64,000 nt of DNA from Syntrophotaleaceae bacterium. Lineage in GTDB: Bacteria > Desulfobacterota > Desulfuromonadia > Desulfuromonadales > Syntrophotaleaceae. Shown piece by piece: positions 8,671 to 17,168 of the stretch (within the stretch, counting starts at the first letter, position 1; every line of letters begins with the position of its first letter). A program made the position numbers and the translations under genes. The notes below the pieces were generated by a model, which saw only the letters and a program-made list of their open reading frames with translations, was not told where the DNA came from and made no database searches. The stretch is taken from contig JAWKQB010000001.1 in NCBI GenBank assembly GCA_041390365.1, positions 1,240,001 through 1,304,000 of the forward strand, written 5' to 3'.

Positions 8671-9990
8671 TCAATTGTCGCCTTCCACCTGTCTGGCCAA
8701 TTTTACAAGGATTTCCTCGATATTGGTCAATCCATCATTGTCGTCATCACCATTCGGATTGGCCGGCAAATCAAAAATTCGACGATTTTCCTTCAGTGCG
8801 GGGAAACCGCCCACCTCCGACTCCCGCGATATAATGGAGCCTGTCCTCTTTTGGACACTGTTGATGACCCTGGCATCCACCGGATCACGATCTGCCGGAC
8901 GTGCTCCAGCTCGCGGCAGGAGATAGGTTTCCAGGGTTTTGACCTCATGAAGGGAGACATTCTTGTAGTACACAGGTGGGGATTCGGTCAGGAAAACTTG
9001 CGCAGCTCGGGATATCCCGTTGCCCCGATAGCTGTTGCCTTCCGCATAGAACTTGTTGGTCCCTTCGATACTTTTGTAGCTGGTTACGAAATATTTCCCC
9101 GCAGGCGTGCTTGGCCCGTAAAGAAATTTGTTTCCGACCATCGAAATCAGGGTTCCCGAACCGGTTCCTCCCAGCGAAAACATGCTGCTGCCGGAGTTGT
9201 AGGTGAGGTTGTTGACGGCGGCGACGGAACAATCCCTGTCGATTCGCGGAACCCGCGCATTCGAATGCGCAATCACATTTCTCACCATAGTGAAATTTTG
9301 AGTGAAATTTCCGACCAGCAATGCTCCTGTCGCTCCGTTGGTCGTTTCGCTCAGAAGACAATTGCTGAGGGTGACGTTGCGCACATGATTAACGGTGCTG
9401 AATATTTCATCCCCGTCACCACCCGGCCAGCTGAACGAGCAATGATCGATGACGATGTTGTAGATGGAACTGCTTGCCGAAGATCCGCCCATCAATCTAA
9501 AAACGTCTCGAGGCCCTGATGCCCCGGCCCGTACCCGGATATGCTGAAAGACAACCTCGTAAGCACGGACATCGATCCCCCCCTGAACGGTAATGCCGGG
9601 CGAAGGAGCGGTCTGGCCGGCAACGGTTATCCAGGGATTCCGAATGCTGGCCGGAGTGGATCCCAGATTGATCTGTCCGGAGACCTCGAAAACGACAATC
9701 CGGGGCCCGGAGGCCTCGAGGGCCGCTCTCAAGGAACCGGTCCCGCTGGAATTCAGGTTGGTGACCTTGATGATCCTGCCGCCCCGGCCCCCTTTGGCAT
9801 TGGCACCGAAACCTTCGGCGCCGGGGAAGGCCCTGAAGGAAGGCTTCTGACAAGTTTCGATCGTCTTGCCGATCAATCTTCTGTTCCAGAGGCAGCCGAT
9901 GTTTCGCGATGATATTTCGATGCCGGGGTATATCCATGGAAAGGAAACTTCCAGAGTGGTCACCAGGAGAACCAAAACCATGGCCTTCAT
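8671..9990 (-). CDS. Secreted pectate-lyase-like (PL1-type) beta-helix protein, short form
   Basis: 439 residues from ATG 9990, chosen for the upstream AGGAGGT and because it gives a signal peptide (MKAMVLVLLVTTLEVSF). The lyase domain starts at about residue 55 with FPGAEGFGANAKGGRGG, the hallmark of the PL1 pectate-lyase-like family. It then has repeated right-handed beta-helix strands, a VIDHCSFSW element, and an RVPRI segment at the place of the catalytic Arg of pectate lyases. The C-terminus has a calcium-loop motif NGDDDNDGLTNIEE. The lyase domain is very similar (by eye over 80 percent) to that of the long protein at 10258-13017. It probably cuts or edits an acidic exopolysaccharide outside the cytoplasm. 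The true substrate is unknown. Confidence 0.85.
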   Translation of the reverse strand: MKAMVLVLLVTTLEVSFPWIYPGIEISSRNIGCLWNRRLIGKTIETCQKPSFRAFPGAEGFGANAKGGRGGRIIKVTNLNSSGTGSLRAALEASGPRIVVFEVSGQINLGSTPASIRNPWITVAGQTAPSPGITVQGGIDVRAYEVVFQHIRVRAGASGPRDVFRLMGGSSASSSIYNIVIDHCSFSWPGGDGDEIFSTVNHVRNVTLSNCLLSETTNGATGALLVGNFTQNFTMVRNVIAHSNARVPRIDRDCSVAAVNNLTYNSGSSMFSLGGTGSGTLISMVGNKFLYGPSTPAGKYFVTSYKSIEGTNKFYAEGNSYRGNGISRAAQVFLTESPPVYYKNVSLHEVKTLETYLLPRAGARPADRDPVDARVINSVQKRTGSIISRESEVGGFPALKENRRIFDLPANPNGDDDNDGLTNIEEILVKLARQVEGDN

Positions 9991-10187
9991 GCTACCCCGA
10001 CCTCCTATACTATTCTCTAATGCAAAGTCCTCCCGGAAAATCCGGAAATGCACGGCATCTATGCAAAAAGGATAAAATTTCGAATTTTGAAAATTTTCCA
10101 GATAGCAAAACCGCTCCGATGAACGATTAGCATCCGTTTATGCAGCATATCATGCTTTTGTTGCACAGGACGCAGGGGTGGTGGAAA

Positions 10188-10225
10188 TAAAAAAAATCGC
10201 CCCACCTCCACAGGGAGGTGAGGCG
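10188..10225 (-). terminator. Intrinsic terminator after the long lyase gene
   Basis: On the minus strand a GC-rich hairpin, CGCCTCACCTCC paired with GGAGGTGGGGCG around a four-base loop, is followed by A and a run of eight T residues. It lies about 33 bases past the stop at 10258. It should end the riboswitch-controlled transcript before the short lyase gene. Confidence 0.88.
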
Positions 10226-10257
10226 AAAAGTGACTATTTCATCTGCATGACATGGCT

Positions 10258-13017
10258 CTAAAGGTTACCTTGGACCTGCTGTGCCATCTGGTAAAGGGTT
10301 TCCTCGATATTGGTATACCCATCTCCGTCGTCATCGCCATTCGGATTGGCCGGAAGATTCAAGGTTCGCGTGTTTTTCGCCAGCGACGGGAAACCTCCCA
10401 CCTCCGACTCCCGCGATATGATTGAACCGGTCCTTTTCTGGACACTGTTGATGACCCTGGCATCCACCGGATCGCGATCGGCCGGGCGTGCTCCCGCTCG
10501 CGGCAGGAGATAGCTTTCCAGGGTTTGGACATCTCTTGCCGTGACGTTGTTGTAGGAGACCGGAGGCGATCCTACGACAAACTTTTGGGCACTGCTGGAG
10601 ATGCCGTTACTCGGATAACTGTTGCCTTCGACATAAAATTTGTTGGTCCCTTCGATACTTTTGTAACTGGTTACGAAATATTTCCCCGCAGGCGTGCTTG
10701 GGCCGTATAGAAACTTGTTTCCGACGATCGAAATCAAGGTTCCTGACCCGGTTCCTCCCAGCGCAAACATGCTGCTGCTGGAGTTGTAGGTGAGGTTGTT
10801 GACGGCGGCGACGGAACAATCCTTGTCGATTCGAGGAACCCGGGCGTTCGAATGGGCCAGCACATTCCTCACCATGGTGAAATTATAGGTGTAGTTTCCG
10901 ACCAGCAATGCACCTGTCGCTCCATTGGTCGTTTCGCTCAGGAGACAATTGCTGATGGTGACATCCCGCACATGGTTCACCGTACTGAAGATTTCATCCC
11001 CGTCACCACCCGGCCAGCTGATTGAGCAATGATCGATGACGATGTTGTAGATGGAGTTGCTCGCCGATGATCCGCCCATCAGTCTGAAAACGTCTCGAGG
11101 TCCTGATGCCCCGGCCCGTACCCGGAGATGCTGGAAGACAACGTCGTGGGTGGTGATGTCGATCCCGCCCTGAACCGTAATTCCGGGCGAAGGAGCGGTC
11201 TGGCCGGCAACCGTGATGTAGGGATTTTGAACTCTGGCCGCCGAAGAGCCCAGATTGATCTGTCCGGAGACCTCGAATACGACAATCCGGGGCCCGGATG
11301 CTTCGAGAGCCGCCCTCAAGGAACCGGTTCCGCTGGAATTCAGGTTGGTGACCTTGATGATCTTGCCGCCCCGGCCCCCTTTGGCATTGGCGCCGAACCC
11401 TTCGGCGCCGGGGAAGGCCCTCAAGGGACCGCTAGCGGAGGGAGGGGTTTCCGACGGGTTATCAGCCTGGATCGTTCCATACAGTTTATTGCTTTTTTTG
11501 AAAACATACGGATTCGCCTGTACCCAACGGGCTTCCACTTCAAAGCTGTGCTCGAGTCCCGGGCTCAGCCCGCTGATGACGGCCGTATTTTGGGTGGTGC
11601 GCCAGGTGGTGTTCGTATCCTTCCCGTCGATCCAGATATCGTAGCCGCCGGAGGGTACGCCATTGGAATTTTGCGGCATGGTCCAGGAGAGAACCATGTT
11701 CGTTCCTTCGGCCTTGACTGAATTCAACACCGGCGCCGGATAAGAGTCAGCAGCAGCGGCGATGTTGACCACGACCGAAACCGCTGAGGAGCGTTTGGAA
11801 TTGCCGGCCTGGTCATAGGCAACCGCGGCAAGAGTGTGGGTACCGTTGTTGGCCGGCGCAACTGCCATCGAGGCAGAATAGGGGCTCGTGGTGTCGGATC
11901 CGATGAGATGGGTGCCATCGTAAAAGTCCACTTTGGCCACGGCGACGTTGTCGCTGGCGTTGGCCGTGATGTTCAAGGTCTGGGCACTGGTTATGGTGGT
12001 ATTTGCCGAAGGACCGGTTATAGACACGGCCGGAGCGGAGGTGTCGCCGGCGGCAGCACTGACCGTCAGTTCTTTGGACCGGGGGTAAGCATAAGGGCTT
12101 GCCTGGGTCCACCGGGCTTCAACCAGGAACCGATGGGTTGCCCTGGTGTCGAGTCCGCTGATGGTCCGGCTGGTGCCGGTTGTGCGGTAGGTGGTGTTGG
12201 TGTCGTGACCATCGATCCAGATGTCGTAACCGCCGGCCGGGGTCCCGTTGGAGTTGCTCGGCATGCTCCAACTCAGGACATAGGACCCGTTTTCCAGTTT
12301 GGCACTGTTGAGTACCGGAGCCGGATAAGGATCGGTGGCGGCGGCAGCATTCACCGTCAGTTCGTTGGACCGGGGGAAAACATAAGGGCTTGTTTGGGTC
12401 CACCGGGCTTCAACCAGGAACCGATGGTTTGCCTTGGTGTCGAGTCCGCTGATGGTCCGGCTGGTGCCGGTGGTGCGGTAGGTGGTGTTGGTGTCGTGCC
12501 CATTGATCCAGATGTCGTAACCGCCGGCCGGGGTCCCGTTGGAGTTGCTCGGCATGCTCCAACTCAGGACATAGGACCCGTTTTCCAGTTTGGCGGTGCT
12601 GAGGACGGGAGCTGGATGAGCGGTCGCCGTCTCCACCGTCACCGTTGCAGAACGGGGGAACTGGGCGGGAGTGGCCTGATACCACCGGGCTTCCACGCTG
12701 AAGGTATGCTTGACGGCGGGGTCCAGACCGCTGATGGTCTGGCTGGTGCCGGTGGTGCGCCATCTGGTTGCGCTATCCTGGCCGTCGATCCAGATGTCGT
12801 ATCCCCCGGAAGGCACTTCGCTCGTTCCGGCGGGCAGGCTCCAGTTCAAGACATAATTGCCGTCAACCATTTTTGCGCTATTCAATACAGGGGCCGGATA
12901 GGTGGCCGCGGAAGCTTCTCCTGAAAAACCTGATAACAGAGCAAGGCCGATAAGCCCGCATAGCAGAGTTGAAAAGATATAAGTTCCTGCTTTTCTTCCT
13001 GCTTTTCTTGCTGACAT
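10258..13017 (-). CDS. Secreted modular lyase: four Fn3-like repeats, Ig-like domain and PL1-type lyase domain
   Basis: 919 residues from ATG 13017, which has AAGGAGAGG upstream; a TTG seven codons earlier is less likely. Residues 1-37 are a signal peptide ending in GEASA. Fn3-like repeats start near 40, 134, 231 and 426, each with a GGYDIWI motif and ending near VEARW. A bacterial Ig-like domain lies at about 327-420. The PL1-type beta-helix starts at about 535 (FPGAEGFG) and carries VIDHCSISW and RVPRI. The C-terminus has a DGDGYTNIEE calcium loop. Repeats 2 and 3 come from a near-identical 291-base duplication. The gene is preceded by a c-di-GMP-I riboswitch and a sigma-54-type promoter. 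It is probably an extracellular polysaccharide-binding lyase tied to biofilm matrix state. Confidence 0.87.
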   Translation of the reverse strand: MSARKAGRKAGTYIFSTLLCGLIGLALLSGFSGEASAATYPAPVLNSAKMVDGNYVLNWSLPAGTSEVPSGGYDIWIDGQDSATRWRTTGTSQTISGLDPAVKHTFSVEARWYQATPAQFPRSATVTVETATAHPAPVLSTAKLENGSYVLSWSMPSNSNGTPAGGYDIWINGHDTNTTYRTTGTSRTISGLDTKANHRFLVEARWTQTSPYVFPRSNELTVNAAAATDPYPAPVLNSAKLENGSYVLSWSMPSNSNGTPAGGYDIWIDGHDTNTTYRTTGTSRTISGLDTRATHRFLVEARWTQASPYAYPRSKELTVSAAAGDTSAPAVSITGPSANTTITSAQTLNITANASDNVAVAKVDFYDGTHLIGSDTTSPYSASMAVAPANNGTHTLAAVAYDQAGNSKRSSAVSVVVNIAAAADSYPAPVLNSVKAEGTNMVLSWTMPQNSNGVPSGGYDIWIDGKDTNTTWRTTQNTAVISGLSPGLEHSFEVEARWVQANPYVFKKSNKLYGTIQADNPSETPPSASGPLRAFPGAEGFGANAKGGRGGKIIKVTNLNSSGTGSLRAALEASGPRIVVFEVSGQINLGSSAARVQNPYITVAGQTAPSPGITVQGGIDITTHDVVFQHLRVRAGASGPRDVFRLMGGSSASNSIYNIVIDHCSISWPGGDGDEIFSTVNHVRDVTISNCLLSETTNGATGALLVGNYTYNFTMVRNVLAHSNARVPRIDKDCSVAAVNNLTYNSSSSMFALGGTGSGTLISIVGNKFLYGPSTPAGKYFVTSYKSIEGTNKFYVEGNSYPSNGISSSAQKFVVGSPPVSYNNVTARDVQTLESYLLPRAGARPADRDPVDARVINSVQKRTGSIISRESEVGGFPSLAKNTRTLNLPANPNGDDDGDGYTNIEETLYQMAQQVQGNL
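12071..12652 (-). repeat. Tandem 291-bp duplication of an Fn3-like unit
   Basis: Two consecutive in-frame copies of a 97-codon unit (about 12071-12361 and 12362-12652) are almost identical at the DNA level. A shared block beginning GGAGTTGCTCGGCATGCTCC occurs at 12250 and 12541, exactly 291 bases apart. The copies encode the second and third Fn3-like repeats of the long lyase. The corresponding protein at 27946-30462 has only one repeat at this place. Confidence 0.9.
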
Positions 13018-13108
13018 CTTTTTTCCTCTCCTTGTCAATTTGGGCCCGCCTCATGCGGGTCCGGTCACAGCATGGGATTCCATCGCCTGGGTGCCTTGAA
13101 ATTGGCAC

Positions 13109-13138
13109 AAAAAAACGCTTCCTTCGGGCAAGAAAGCG
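13109..13138 (-). terminator. Riboswitch-controlled intrinsic terminator (copy A)
   Basis: On the minus strand CGCTTTCTT pairs with AAGGAAGCG around a short loop and is followed by seven T residues. The 5' arm (GCGCTTTC, from 13139 to 13132) can instead pair with GAAAGCGC at 13174-13167, just after the riboswitch aptamer. The two pairings exclude each other, giving a terminator/antiterminator switch. Confidence 0.85.
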
Positions 13139-13177
13139 CATAAGAAAAACACCTCCTTATGGTTTTGCGCTTTCACA

Positions 13178-13270
13178 TTCTTTTCGGTAACCTGGCCATC
13201 CACTCCCTGGAGAGGGGATCCACGGCTTTGCGTCCCCGAATCACTTCGGGTTTGCCCTTATCGAAGACTG
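13178..13270 (-). ncRNA. Cyclic di-GMP-I (GEMM-I) riboswitch, copy A
   Basis: Read on the minus strand the aptamer has the GEMM-I core: GGGCAAACC, then a stem capped by a GTGA (GNRA) tetraloop, then GGGGACGCAAAGCC, then a second stem closing through GGCCAGGTTACCGAAA. The base before CAAACC is G (G20 in Vc2 numbering), which fits c-di-GMP rather than the A20 variants that bind cGAMP. It lies in the leader of the long lyase gene, upstream of a terminator/antiterminator pair. It should control transcription read-through into 13017-10258. Whether ligand turns expression on or off needs structure mapping. Confidence 0.92.
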
Positions 13271-13340
13271 CGGTTGAACCAGACCTCCCTTGCTTTGGTT
13301 TTACTCTCGTGAGAGAGCTTTGCTTTGTTTTCTGCTCTTG

Positions 13341-13356
13341 AGCAATCCATGTGCCA
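13341..13356 (-). promoter_or_regulatory. Sigma-54 (RpoN) -24/-12 promoter of the long lyase gene, copy A
   Basis: The minus strand reads TGGCACATGGATTGCT, matching the TGGCAC-N5-TTGC[A/T] consensus with exact spacing. Transcription would start near 13329, giving a leader of about 310 bases that contains the riboswitch. A second copy with the same layout precedes the gene at 30462. Confidence 0.82.
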
Positions 13357-13401
13357 CAAGCGTTTTTAAACGCAAAAACAGATACTTACTTGAATTTAAT
13401 G

Positions 13402-13428
13402 GACAATGATTCCGACAGCTTAGATAGA
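13402..13428 (-). promoter_or_regulatory. Candidate activator-binding element upstream of the sigma-54 promoter, copy A
   Basis: The minus strand carries TCTAAGCTGTCGGAATCA followed by TTGTC. A closely similar element is found at 30907-30932 at nearly the same distance from the other sigma-54 promoter (about 45 bases beyond the -24 box). Conservation between two otherwise diverged upstream regions suggests an enhancer-binding-protein site, but this is by eye only. Confidence 0.35.
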
Positions 13429-13896
13429 TGTTCAGGACAAAGATAATTTTTTCCTAACTTTGGGATGCCTTACCGGCAAAACCAGAGGGAAAAATTTTTT
13501 CTTGTGATTTCAGGAAGATAATGACCAGGGAGAGAAAAGGGGAAATCGCATGCAACAAAAAATGTCTTTTCGCCAAGCCTTTTAGCGAGGAAAAAACCTT
13601 TATAAATTGCACATCTGCACATAAGGCCAGGTAGAAATGCTTTAAACATCAAGGATGACAATGGGTTGCAAGCCAGATTTTTTGTCGGGAGAATACGACA
13701 AGGCAGGATTAATTTGACGGGGAACTAAGTCGGATGTCCATGAGAGCTTCTGCTGCATCCTTCCCGGTCTAATGAATATTCCGGGCGGGTCATTCTGTGA
13801 GAAGTTTGTGCTGTAGCCAGAGAGAGACGGACGGCTCCAGCGTATCTGCCGAACTGGGTGAAGAAAGCTGGAAAAGTTATGAATTTATAAGAGAAA
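13429..13896. other. Intergenic stretch without a recognised gene
   Basis: About 470 bases lie between the upstream control region of the long lyase gene and the stop of the glycosyltransferase at 13897. Short open frames here (for example a 63-codon one at 13470-13661) have no recognisable product and no good ribosome site. It probably holds upstream activator sites and the end of the preceding transcript. No clear hairpin-plus-T terminator was found. Confidence 0.4.
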
Positions 13897-15150
13897 TCAC
13901 CTGAGGCTGGACCCTTTTTGGAAAACCGTCGTTTTATCATGAACACCCTCCAGCCAATTTACGAATTCATCGGCCAGTTTCCTGCGCCCGAATTCCATTT
14001 CGGCCAGGCGCCGGGCATTCTTCCCCATAGTCTCGAGTTCGCCAGGATGGTCGGCCATGTACTCCAGAGCGTCCGCGAAAACTTTCGGATCCGAGGGAGG
14101 GACGGCAAGGCCGCAGTTGTGCTCCTGGATCAGATTCGCAAGCCATCCCGGATAGTTGTTGAGTACGGGCAGCCCCGAGGAGATGTAATCGAAGAATTTA
14201 TTGGGGGACGTTCCGTAATAAAAGGCTGGAATGTTGGCCAGAATCATCAGCCCGACATTGACACTTCTCTGCAGTGCGGCCAGCTTCTTTCGGGGAATGG
14301 AATCCAGAAAAAGGCAATTTTTTAAATTTTCCGCCGCTGCCCGCTGCTGAAGGGCCGGCTTCATCTTCCCCTCGCCCACAAAAAGAAGGTGGATGTCGTC
14401 CCGCTGACGCCGCATCAGTTCAGCGGCCGTATCGAGCAGGGCGTCAAGACCATTGGCCATTCCGTGCGCCCCGGAGAAGATGGCGACAAAATCTTTGCCC
14501 TGTAAAATTTTCGGGCGATAACTGTTCCCGTCCGGTGTAAACAGATCGAGATCGCTGCCGTTGGGTATCAAGGCCACCTTCTGCGGATCGATGCCCCTTC
14601 GGATAATCCCTTCGACTATCCCTGGCGAGAGCCCGATGCACCTTGTGGCCGTGTGGTAGGACAGCCATTCCAGGATGTCCAGGGCTTTCAGAATCAGGGG
14701 GTTGCTGACAATCCCCATTTCCCTTGGAAGCTCCGGCCAGAGATCCCTGACTTCGAACACAAAAGGTTTCCGCCGCAGAAGGCTGGCGGCGATCCCCGGC
14801 ACTCCGGCTGTGAGGGGCGTTGAGGTGGCGAAAAGAAGATCGTATTTTCGGGTCAGGGCCAAACCGAGGCCGCGCATTGCATAACGGAGAAACGTGATGC
14901 TTCTTTTAACAAAGCCGTCGTAGTTGGAATAGGGAAGATGCCATTCGACAACTTCGATCCCGTCAACGTTTCCGGTCCGCTTGCCGTTTTGGAAGTCGCC
15001 ACTTAGCCCTGTATCGGAGCGGCCCGTGGTTCCGCAGACCATGGTGACTTCATGGCCCTTGGCAATCAGGGCCTTGGCATTTTCATAGGATCGGCTCCCT
15101 GAAGAACCTTCATGAGTGGAAAAATACTCGTGGAAGTATAGAACTTTCAA
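13897..15150 (-). CDS. Glycosyltransferase family 4, WbuB-like
   Basis: 417 residues. The N-terminus MKVLYFHEYFSTHEGSSGSRSYE and the internal VFEVRDLWPELPREMG are typical of the WbuB-like GT4 subfamily (which includes L-fucosamine and related amino-sugar transferases). The C-terminal domain has IPNGSDLDLF, FSGAHGMANG and GTSPNKFFDYISSGLPVL, with the donor-binding Glu region replaced by the KFFDY form usual in this subfamily. It lies 23 bases after the heparinase-like gene on the same strand and ends the leftward run from 20225. The sugar donor is not certain. Confidence 0.87.
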   Translation of the reverse strand: MKVLYFHEYFSTHEGSSGSRSYENAKALIAKGHEVTMVCGTTGRSDTGLSGDFQNGKRTGNVDGIEVVEWHLPYSNYDGFVKRSITFLRYAMRGLGLALTRKYDLLFATSTPLTAGVPGIAASLLRRKPFVFEVRDLWPELPREMGIVSNPLILKALDILEWLSYHTATRCIGLSPGIVEGIIRRGIDPQKVALIPNGSDLDLFTPDGNSYRPKILQGKDFVAIFSGAHGMANGLDALLDTAAELMRRQRDDIHLLFVGEGKMKPALQQRAAAENLKNCLFLDSIPRKKLAALQRSVNVGLMILANIPAFYYGTSPNKFFDYISSGLPVLNNYPGWLANLIQEHNCGLAVPPSDPKVFADALEYMADHPGELETMGKNARRLAEMEFGRRKLADEFVNWLEGVHDKTTVFQKGSSLR

Positions 15151-15173
15151 AGTATGGCTCCAATCACTTAAAA

Positions 15174-17168
15174 TTAAAATAGAAGCTGGATTTCAGAAGT
15201 AATTATAGCTTTACATTCTTCTATCTCAACCTCCAGTACAGGAATTGGAGTCTTTTTTAAATAATATTTTGACTCATAACCTTGAACAATTTCAATTCTT
15301 CTAATATTCTTATTGCTTTCTATTTTAATTTTTATAAATTTTGACTCTATTTCTTCTTTAATTATATTCCATTTTAAATCAATCAATCTCCATCTTAATA
15401 CAGCCTTTTCGAACCTCCCTTCAATTTCATCAATGATTTTTACGATTTTATCCTGGATTTCAATAGTCCTTTTATGTTTGTTATCCAAGTAATCATTATA
15501 AGATCCAGACCATGAGACTTTTTCTTTCTCTTCTTGCAGGCCACTTGACTTATTCAGCTCCAGCCAGCTTCCTCGTAAAAATCGACTGATTGAAGGCATC
15601 TGGTCTTTTCCGTCAAATTCAATAGTGTTATGGGCCCTTGTCGAGGAAAAATAACTTTTCCATGGTTCATCGGCATAGGAGTAGGAGCCGGAGTCCCGGA
15701 GGATATTCCTCCCCTGATGCCAAAGGTCAAAATGAAAGGCGTCTGCGTGGGCCGGCCGGAACCGGAAACGGGGATAACGCAAAAGCCCCCAGGTCCCCTC
15801 TCCGATGCAAAAATGAACATATCCCCCGATGGGAAAATCCCTGGTTCTTTTTTCAAATCCAGCCTTTTCTCCCCTGCCCTCCTGCAGATCCAGCCAGAAT
15901 ATCGGTTCGTCCCAGGGCCCCATTGGATAGACTTTTCTGCCGAGGAAAAGAACTGCTCCCAACTGAACGCTGGGTCTGTAGTCGCGATAATCTGTTTCCG
16001 CGAGAGGAAAGAGACGGGCGCCGTCGTTGGGCCCGAGATTGGGTGCATGACCACTTTTTTCATCGACCATCTGGTACAGCCACTCGACCGCTGCCCGGGA
16101 TCGCTGATAGAAGCGGGGCGAAAATTCTTCCAGAGACAGCTCCCGCCGCCAGAATTCGACCTGATTAAGGGTTTCCACCAGGAGGCGGTGATAATTGAGA
16201 GAGTGCTGGGAAAAACTGCCGTCCTCCCCTATGAGCCTGGCCACCCGGTTTTCCAACCACTTTCGCCCTTCGTCTTTCCACCTCTCAGCCTGATGCCTGT
16301 ATCCGGCGCTCGCCCCATGGAGTTCCAGCCAGCCTCCGCCGATGAACAGGGCGGCGGCTTCGCTGGTGCCATGATTGTTGTCCTGTGCGAGTGCATACCT
16401 CACGGTCGGCTCGATCCGTCCGCAGTGTTCGAAAACGAATCGGACCAGGGCCTTCGCCGGTTGCCTGTGCTGGCGGAGCAGGAAAGCTGCCAGCAACAGC
16501 TGTAGCATTCTGATGCCGGTTTCCTGGCCGCACATCCAGTTGGGCCCAGAATTGAGAGGATTTTTTGTGATCCAGTCCCGACACCATTCATTGAGGCTGC
16601 GCAGATATCGGAGATCTCCCGAGTGCCGATAGGCCCGAGCGAAGACAAGAGCCCAATCGAAACGGGAGGGTTCCCAGATCACCTTGATATCACCGATTTC
16701 CGCATCAAAATCTTGAAGGGCGGACCAATGCGTCCCTGCGGCGTCGATCCGTTTTCCGGTCATCGGGTTTCGGAACCAGTCCGGCGGTGCCCCCGTCTCG
16801 AGTTCATGGCAGGAAAAATAGATCAATTTTCCTGCAAGCTGCTTCTCGGCCCTTCTGACAACAGTCTCCCCTTCGAATCCGGCGGATCTGTCTTCTCCCC
16901 CGCTGTCGAGTTCAAACAGGTCGTCTTGGTAGGCATTGCCGATGGGCAGGCGCTTCAGATAAAAACCTCGCCGCCGGCGCATCCGAAAAAAAGCCACAGA
17001 GGCCACATTGGTTATTCCCAGCTTCCGGACCACGGGCAGCAGGAGCCGCAGCCGCCTGAAGAGACTCTGCCCTGGGTCGGGGTCCATGTTTTTTCCGGGC
17101 TCAGGGATAGGCCGCAGTCTCAGCCTTTCCTCCGGTTCGAAGGTATGATCCTGTTCAGCGGTTGGCAT
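15174..17168 (-). CDS. Heparinase II/III-family polysaccharide lyase
   Basis: 664 residues. The N-terminal alpha/alpha-toroid part has the NPMTG...FDW region, NPLNSGPNW and QDNNHGTSEAAALFIGG, where the conserved Asn/His/Glu belong to the family active site. The C-terminal beta-sheet part has HADAFHFDLWHQGRNILRDSG and SSTRAHNTIEFDG, the standard heparinase II/III sheet motifs. There is no clear signal peptide, so location is uncertain. Such proteins accompany many exopolysaccharide loci and cleave uronic-acid-containing glycans. The ATG at 17168 overlaps the stop of the GT39 gene by 14 bases. The last 125 codons (15174-15545) are extremely AT-rich, in sharp contrast with the rest of the gene. 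Confidence 0.86.
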   Translation of the reverse strand: MPTAEQDHTFEPEERLRLRPIPEPGKNMDPDPGQSLFRRLRLLLPVVRKLGITNVASVAFFRMRRRRGFYLKRLPIGNAYQDDLFELDSGGEDRSAGFEGETVVRRAEKQLAGKLIYFSCHELETGAPPDWFRNPMTGKRIDAAGTHWSALQDFDAEIGDIKVIWEPSRFDWALVFARAYRHSGDLRYLRSLNEWCRDWITKNPLNSGPNWMCGQETGIRMLQLLLAAFLLRQHRQPAKALVRFVFEHCGRIEPTVRYALAQDNNHGTSEAAALFIGGGWLELHGASAGYRHQAERWKDEGRKWLENRVARLIGEDGSFSQHSLNYHRLLVETLNQVEFWRRELSLEEFSPRFYQRSRAAVEWLYQMVDEKSGHAPNLGPNDGARLFPLAETDYRDYRPSVQLGAVLFLGRKVYPMGPWDEPIFWLDLQEGRGEKAGFEKRTRDFPIGGYVHFCIGEGTWGLLRYPRFRFRPAHADAFHFDLWHQGRNILRDSGSYSYADEPWKSYFSSTRAHNTIEFDGKDQMPSISRFLRGSWLELNKSSGLQEEKEKVSWSGSYNDYLDNKHKRTIEIQDKIVKIIDEIEGRFEKAVLRWRLIDLKWNIIKEEIESKFIKIKIESNKNIRRIEIVQGYESKYYLKKTPIPVLEVEIEECKAIITSEIQLLF

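Noticed and set aside
12071..12652. Possible CRISPR-like or satellite repeat
   Set aside because: The period is 291 bases, in frame, and encodes Fn3-like units; it is a protein-domain duplication.
13178..13270. cGAMP-sensing (GEMM-Ib) identity for the riboswitches
   Set aside because: Such variants are common in this bacterial group but carry A at position 20; both copies here have G, so c-di-GMP is the better call.
13470..13661. 63-codon minus-strand frame in the intergenic region
   Set aside because: No ribosome site, no recognisable domain, and unusual amino-acid content.
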